The notes under the pieces were generated by a model that worked only from the letters and a program-made list of their open reading frames with translations, had not been told where the DNA came from and made no database searches. DNA of 8,196 nt from Eubacteriales Family XIII. Incertae Sedis bacterium (GTDB taxonomy: Bacteria > Bacillota > Clostridia > Peptostreptococcales > Anaerovoracaceae): positions 1 to 8,196 of the forward strand of contig JAITAX010000149.1 in assembly GCA_031283865.1 (NCBI GenBank). Direction: 5' to 3'. Made by a program: the position numbers and the translations under genes. Of the stretch, positions 6,060-8,196 are shown piece after piece (within the stretch, counting starts at the first letter, position 1; each line of letters starts with the position of its first letter).

Positions 6060-6449
6060 TTATTCCGCAAAGCAACAGCCGCAGGCGCCGTCCTCCGCTT
6101 CGGCGGGCTTTTTCGAGAACGCGCGGAGCGGATGCAGCAAACGGCATATCGCGCGCAGGATGCGGAAAATGCGCTCCGAATCGCGATGCGCAACCGCGTC
6201 CAGCAGGCGGCTCGCGTATGCGCAGCCCTCTGCGTCTATGGAATAATAACTCCATTTGCCGACGCGGCGACGCTTCACAATCCCGGACGCGCAGAGGATT
6301 TTCATATGGTGTGAGAGCGTCGGCTGGCTGATTTTCAAATCGTCGAGCAGGATACAGGCGCATTGCTCGCCCTTTGCAAGCAGTTCGAGCACGCGAAGCC
6401 TGTTCTCGTCCGTAAAGGCGCGAAAAACGTGAATGTATTCATTTTTCAT
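6060..6449 (-). CDS. arsR: ArsR/SmtB-family metalloregulatory repressor
   Basis: A 129-residue winged-helix repressor that would bind the operon promoter and release it on sensing arsenite or a related thiophilic metalloid. After an N-terminal helix (FRAFTDENRLRVLELL) comes C30-A-C32, the position of the E. coli ArsR Cys32/Cys34 pair; the third E. coli cysteine (Cys37) corresponds to L35 and is missing. The recognition helix is SQPTLSHHMKIL (41-52), the wing RRRVGKWSYYSI (60-71). The C-terminus ends in C123, C125 and C126 (ACGCCFAE), which could complete a trithiolate site. AAAGGAGG at 6456-6463 supports the ATG at 6449. It is the first gene of the minus-strand operon, and its promoter carries an inverted repeat, so autoregulation is expected. 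Confidence 0.9.
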   Translation of the reverse strand: MKNEYIHVFRAFTDENRLRVLELLAKGEQCACILLDDLKISQPTLSHHMKILCASGIVKRRRVGKWSYYSIDAEGCAYASRLLDAVAHRDSERIFRILRAICRLLHPLRAFSKKPAEAEDGACGCCFAE

Positions 6450-6483
6450 GCGATACCTCCTTTCACGCTGTCATATTACGGCC

Positions 6484-6512
6484 AGTATAGCATATATATT
6501 GAATTTTTTCAA
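6484..6512 (-). promoter_or_regulatory. Sigma-A promoter of the arsR operon
   Basis: On the minus strand TTGAAA (-35, 6507-6512) and TATACT (-10, 6484-6489) are separated by 17 bp, and the TGC before the -10 makes it an extended -10 promoter. The start would be near 6478, about 29 bases before the arsR ATG. Confidence 0.8.
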
Positions 6513-6515
6513 TAT
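6496..6515. promoter_or_regulatory. Probable ArsR operator (inverted repeat over the -35)
   Basis: A perfect inverted repeat with 8-bp arms, ATATTGAA and TTCAATAT, separated by four T. It covers the -35 hexamer and most of the spacer of the arsR promoter, so a bound dimer would block RNA polymerase. AT-rich dyads of this size at the gene's own promoter are typical of ArsR/SmtB repressors. Confidence 0.7.
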
Positions 6516-6547
6516 GAAATTTTTCCGTTTGTGAAATTTTTCCGTTT
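6515..6547. repeat. Direct repeat upstream of the arsR operator
   Basis: The 16 bases TGAAATTTTTCCGTTT occur at 6515-6530 and again at 6532-6547, period 17. Each contains GAAATTTTTC, resembling the operator core GAATTTTTTC (6501-6510), so they may be extra weak ArsR sites. Further plus-strand sequence to 6608 is a T-rich tract with GCTTTTGCT-like iterations and no gene. Confidence 0.6.
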
Positions 6548-6608
6548 CGCTTTTGCTGAAGCTTTTGCTCGCTTTTCTTTTCTTTGCTTTTCTTTGCCTT
6601 TTTTTTGC

Positions 6609-6637
6609 TTGACAGCATATTGTTCCCGTGCTATGTT
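6609..6637 (+). promoter_or_regulatory. Sigma-A promoter divergent from arsR
   Basis: A perfect TTGACA (6609-6614), 17 bp, then TATGTT (6632-6637) preceded by TGC, an extended -10. Start near 6644, about 50 bases before the ATG at 6693. It drives the broken flavodoxin-type reading frame and probably the membrane protein. The arsR operator lies more than 90 bp upstream, so direct repression from that site is uncertain. Confidence 0.75.
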
Positions 6638-6692
6638 ATTTTAATAAAGAAGATTTCAAACTGCGGCGCGATTGCCGATGAAAGGAAAAGCC

Positions 6693-6758
6693 ATGAATGT
6701 GTTGATCCTAAACGGTTCTCCGAAAGGGGAAAACAGCAACAGTCTGCAATTGGCCCGC
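6693..6758 (+). pseudogene. Start of a flavodoxin-fold NAD(P)H oxidoreductase, truncated
   Basis: The first residues, MNVLILNGSPKGENSNSL, are the typical opening of flavodoxin-like FMN reductases: a beta strand followed by the phosphate-binding NGSPKG..SNS loop. Only about 21 residues are family-like; after roughly 6756 the frame reads arginine-rich sequence that does not resemble any flavodoxin and stops at 6959. Promoter and ribosome binding site (GAAAGGA, six bases before the ATG) are intact, so expression signals outlive the coding part. The remaining ~150 residues of an FMN-binding domain are absent, consistent with an internal deletion. ArsH, an arsenic-linked enzyme, has the same fold, but this N-terminus is closer to general iron-sulfur-flavoprotein-type oxidoreductases. 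Confidence 0.65.
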
Positions 6759-6759
6759 G

Positions 6760-7353
6760 TTGTTCGGCGGGAGCGCCGCGCCCGTGAAACGCCCGCGCGA
6801 CGAAAAACGCCGGGCGAGCAATATGTGCCTGTTGCTGATCCCGTGGATGACGATATGGATTGCGGTGGCGATAAACGATACGTTCGGCGCGTCCGCAGGC
6901 ATAATCGCGGCGGCGGCCGTGTCGATCTTGCAGCTGTTTTTCCGGCCTGTTTCGTATGAATATATCAGCATCGCCGCGGTTGCCGGCCTATCGCCGGCAA
7001 TGCTGCTCGGCGCGGACGCGCGCATCGTCCTCCCCGCGAGCTACGCGGCTTTCGGCCTGATGTGGTGCGCAAGCGCCTTCATGAAGATACCGCTGACCGC
7101 CTGCTACAGCGCGGGGCATTACGGCGGCGAAAAGGCGTTCGACAATTTGCTGTTTCTGCGGACAAATCGCATCCTGACAGCCGCTTGGGGCCTGCTCTAC
7201 ATAGTCACGCCGATTTGGACCTATCCGCTGCTCGGCACGGATTTGTCGGCCTATACGGGGCTCATAAACTCCGTCTGCCCCATACTGATGGGTGTCTTTA
7301 CGGTTTGGTTTCAAAAATGGTATCCTGCGCGGTTCGCAGCCGGCGGCTCGTAA
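6760..7353 (+). CDS. Six-helix membrane protein of unknown function, possibly the 3' part of a broken gene
   Basis: I do not recognise the family. The frame encodes 197 residues from a TTG at 6760, or 176 from the ATG at 6823. Neither has a good Shine-Dalgarno. The sequence before the first helix (PVKRPRDEKRRASN) is strongly basic and its codons have the high GC third positions of this genome, so coding appears to extend up to the break at about 6757. About six hydrophobic segments follow: MCLLLIPWMTIWIAVAI, AGIIAAAAVSILQLFF, ISIAAVAGLSPAMLLG, IVLPASYAAFGLMWCASAF, ILTAAWGLLYIVTPIW and LINSVCPILMGVFTVWF. It is one base out of frame with the flavodoxin start. It may be a separate gene that lost its start, or the C-terminal half of a flavodoxin-membrane fusion with an internal deletion. 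Confidence 0.65.
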   Translation: MFGGSAAPVKRPRDEKRRASNMCLLLIPWMTIWIAVAINDTFGASAGIIAAAAVSILQLFFRPVSYEYISIAAVAGLSPAMLLGADARIVLPASYAAFGLMWCASAFMKIPLTACYSAGHYGGEKAFDNLLFLRTNRILTAAWGLLYIVTPIWTYPLLGTDLSAYTGLINSVCPILMGVFTVWFQKWYPARFAAGGS

Positions 7354-7382
7354 GCTTGCAGCCGGCGGTCTGCCGCGGCTGC
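7336..7382. repeat. Repeat and hairpin after the membrane protein gene
   Basis: GCAGCCGGCGG occurs at 7336-7346 and 7358-7368. The second copy forms a strong stem with CCGCGGCTGC (7373-7382): ten pairs with one bulged G around TCTG. No T-run follows on either strand, so an intrinsic terminator is doubtful. It lies between two converging genes and could limit read-through from both sides. Confidence 0.45.
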
Positions 7383-7392
7383 GGGACAGGGT

Positions 7393-7581
7393 TCAGCGCT
7401 GCCCGTCGCCGTCTGTGAACTCGATGGACTCAAGCTGCGCGCGAAAGCCATCGCGGAAATTCTTCAGGTATTCCGCGCGCAGGACTTGCTGTTCCTCTTT
7501 CTCTGCGGGGCTGAGCGGCGTGTGTTTCGACTTTCGCGCAAGTTCGTTGATGCGCGCAAGTTTCGCTTCCGATAGGATCAT
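7393..7581 (-). CDS. DUF896 (UPF0291, YnzC-type) small protein
   Basis: A 62-residue cytoplasmic protein of the short DUF896 family found in Firmicutes, whose B. subtilis member is YnzC. The family pattern is clear: an N-terminal helical hairpin with LARINELARKSK and LSPAEKEEQQVLRAEYL, then the conserved FRDGFRAQLESI and a short polar tail. Length is normal for the family. The molecular role is not known; YnzC lies next to the SOS gene yneA in Bacillus, but nothing here supports that link. The start at 7581 has AAAGGGGAAAGG just upstream. It follows comEA by 73 bases on the same strand and may be cotranscribed with it. Confidence 0.88.
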   Translation of the reverse strand: MILSEAKLARINELARKSKHTPLSPAEKEEQQVLRAEYLKNFRDGFRAQLESIEFTDGDGQR

Positions 7582-7606
7582 GCCTTTCCCCTTTTCCGTC
7601 TTTGAC

Positions 7607-7622
7607 GCGCGGTCCGCCGCGC
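7607..7622. other. GC-rich hairpin between comEA and the DUF896 gene
   Basis: A perfect 6-bp stem, GCGCGG with CCGCGC, around a four-base loop. On the transcribed (minus) strand no T-run follows, so it is probably not a terminator; it could mark the comEA 3' end or be chance in GC-rich sequence. Confidence 0.35.
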
Positions 7623-7654
7623 AGTGCCTGCGGGCTCGGTGCGCAAGGCCGGGC

Positions 7655-8196
7655 CTAATCGACCGCGAGCCTGTCCTTGAGCTTCTCGAAGGTCTTGTCC
7701 CCGATGCCGCTGACGTTCTTGATGTCCTCTATGCGCGCGAAACGCCCGTGCGCTTCGCGGTACTCCAAAATCTTCTGCGCCGTGGACGGCCCGACGCCGT
7801 TCAGCTTTTGAAGCTCTGCGGAATCGGCTGTATTGATGTTGACGGGACCGTCCGCGCCGCCGCCCGCCGCCTGTGTTTCGCCCGCAGTCGCCGCATTCGT
7901 GATGCCCGCGCCCGCGCCTCCGCCCGCCGACTGCGGAACGGGCGTCTTCGCGGCGACTTCCTCTCGGCTCGGGATATAGATTCTGTCGCCGTCCCGCAGC
8001 ACGGTCGCCCGGTTGATCTCGCTCATGTCCGCCTGCGGCAGCAGACCGCCCGCGGAATCGAGCGCCTCGTATACGCGACTGCCTGCGGGCAGAATCAGCA
8101 CAGCCGGATTTTGCACCGCGCCGCCGACATCCACGACGATCGTTTCGGGTGCGGGCGCGGCCGAAGCCGCCGCCGGCCCCGCTTCGCTGCCTGCCG
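7655..8196 (-). CDS. comEA: ComEA family protein (SLBB plus helix-hairpin-helix), C-terminal part
   Basis: The visible 179 residues are open to the window edge, so the true start and the usual N-terminal membrane anchor lie outside; a GTG at 8134 is inside the SLBB domain and is not the start. After an Ala/Pro-rich linker comes an SLBB domain (VVDVGGAVQNPAVLILPAG... to RDGDRIYIPS), a Gly/Ala-rich linker, then a helix-hairpin-helix pair with VNINTADSAELQKLNGVGPSTA and IKNVSGIGDKTFEKLKDRL. ComEA is the surface DNA receptor that hands double-stranded DNA to the ComEC channel during natural transformation. The domain order is that of Firmicutes ComEA; a general HhH DNA-binding protein is the alternative. 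The gene ends with TAG at 7655. Confidence 0.88.
   Translation of the reverse strand, partial: AGSEAGPAAASAAPAPETIVVDVGGAVQNPAVLILPAGSRVYEALDSAGGLLPQADMSEINRATVLRDGDRIYIPSREEVAAKTPVPQSAGGGAGAGITNAATAGETQAAGGGADGPVNINTADSAELQKLNGVGPSTAQKILEYREAHGRFARIEDIKNVSGIGDKTFEKLKDRLAVD

Noticed and set aside
7358..7382. Intrinsic terminator after the membrane protein gene
   Set aside because: The stem is strong but no T-run follows on either strand, so it is listed only as a repeat/hairpin.

Overview
The window is GC-rich and densely coded, and it looks like part of a high-GC Firmicutes/Clostridia chromosome. The evidence is a DUF896 (YnzC-type) small protein, a ComEA protein with SLBB plus helix-hairpin-helix domains, an adjacent nifS-nifU pair, an aldo/keto reductase with a C-terminal 2[4Fe-4S] ferredoxin domain (typical of anaerobes), strong AGGAGG-type ribosome binding sites and sigma-A type promoters. 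I see no tRNA, rRNA, CRISPR array, insertion sequence or phage gene.

Layout. 1-408 (minus): start of an Ala/Glu/Pro-rich acidic protein that runs off the left edge. 409-634: AT-rich divergent promoter region. 635-1591 (plus): ferredoxin-fused aldo/keto reductase. 1616-3250 (minus): nifS then nifU, an Fe-S cluster assembly operon with a near-consensus promoter at 3287-3314. 3315-3563: gene-free stretch dense in inverted repeats, a possible structured RNA. 3564-6449 (minus): four-gene arsenic-type operon. 6450-6692: divergent regulatory region. 6693-7353 (plus): 21-residue start of a flavodoxin-fold oxidoreductase that breaks off and is followed in another frame by a six-helix membrane protein. 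7393-7581 (minus): DUF896 protein. 7655-8196 (minus): ComEA, whose start lies beyond the right edge.

The most interesting part is the operon arsR - AhpD/CMD-like peroxidase-like protein - ArsS-type radical SAM protein - BioB-like radical SAM protein. The first three match the known organoarsenical (arsenosugar) gene neighbourhood: an arsenite-sensing repressor, a peroxidase-like partner and the radical SAM enzyme that attaches a 5'-deoxyadenosyl group to methylated arsenic. The fourth gene resembles biotin synthase in fold but by eye lacks most ligands of the BioB auxiliary cluster, so it is probably not a biotin synthase. It is translated from a site overlapping the arsS stop codon and may be an extra enzyme of the same pathway. 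No arsM methyltransferase, arsenite efflux pump or arsenate reductase is present in the window. The arsR promoter overlaps a perfect 8-bp-arm inverted repeat and is followed upstream by two similar elements, which suggests autoregulation.

Housekeeping sections (nifSU, comEA, DUF896, aldo/keto reductase) appear ordinary. All functional calls are by motif reading without database search.
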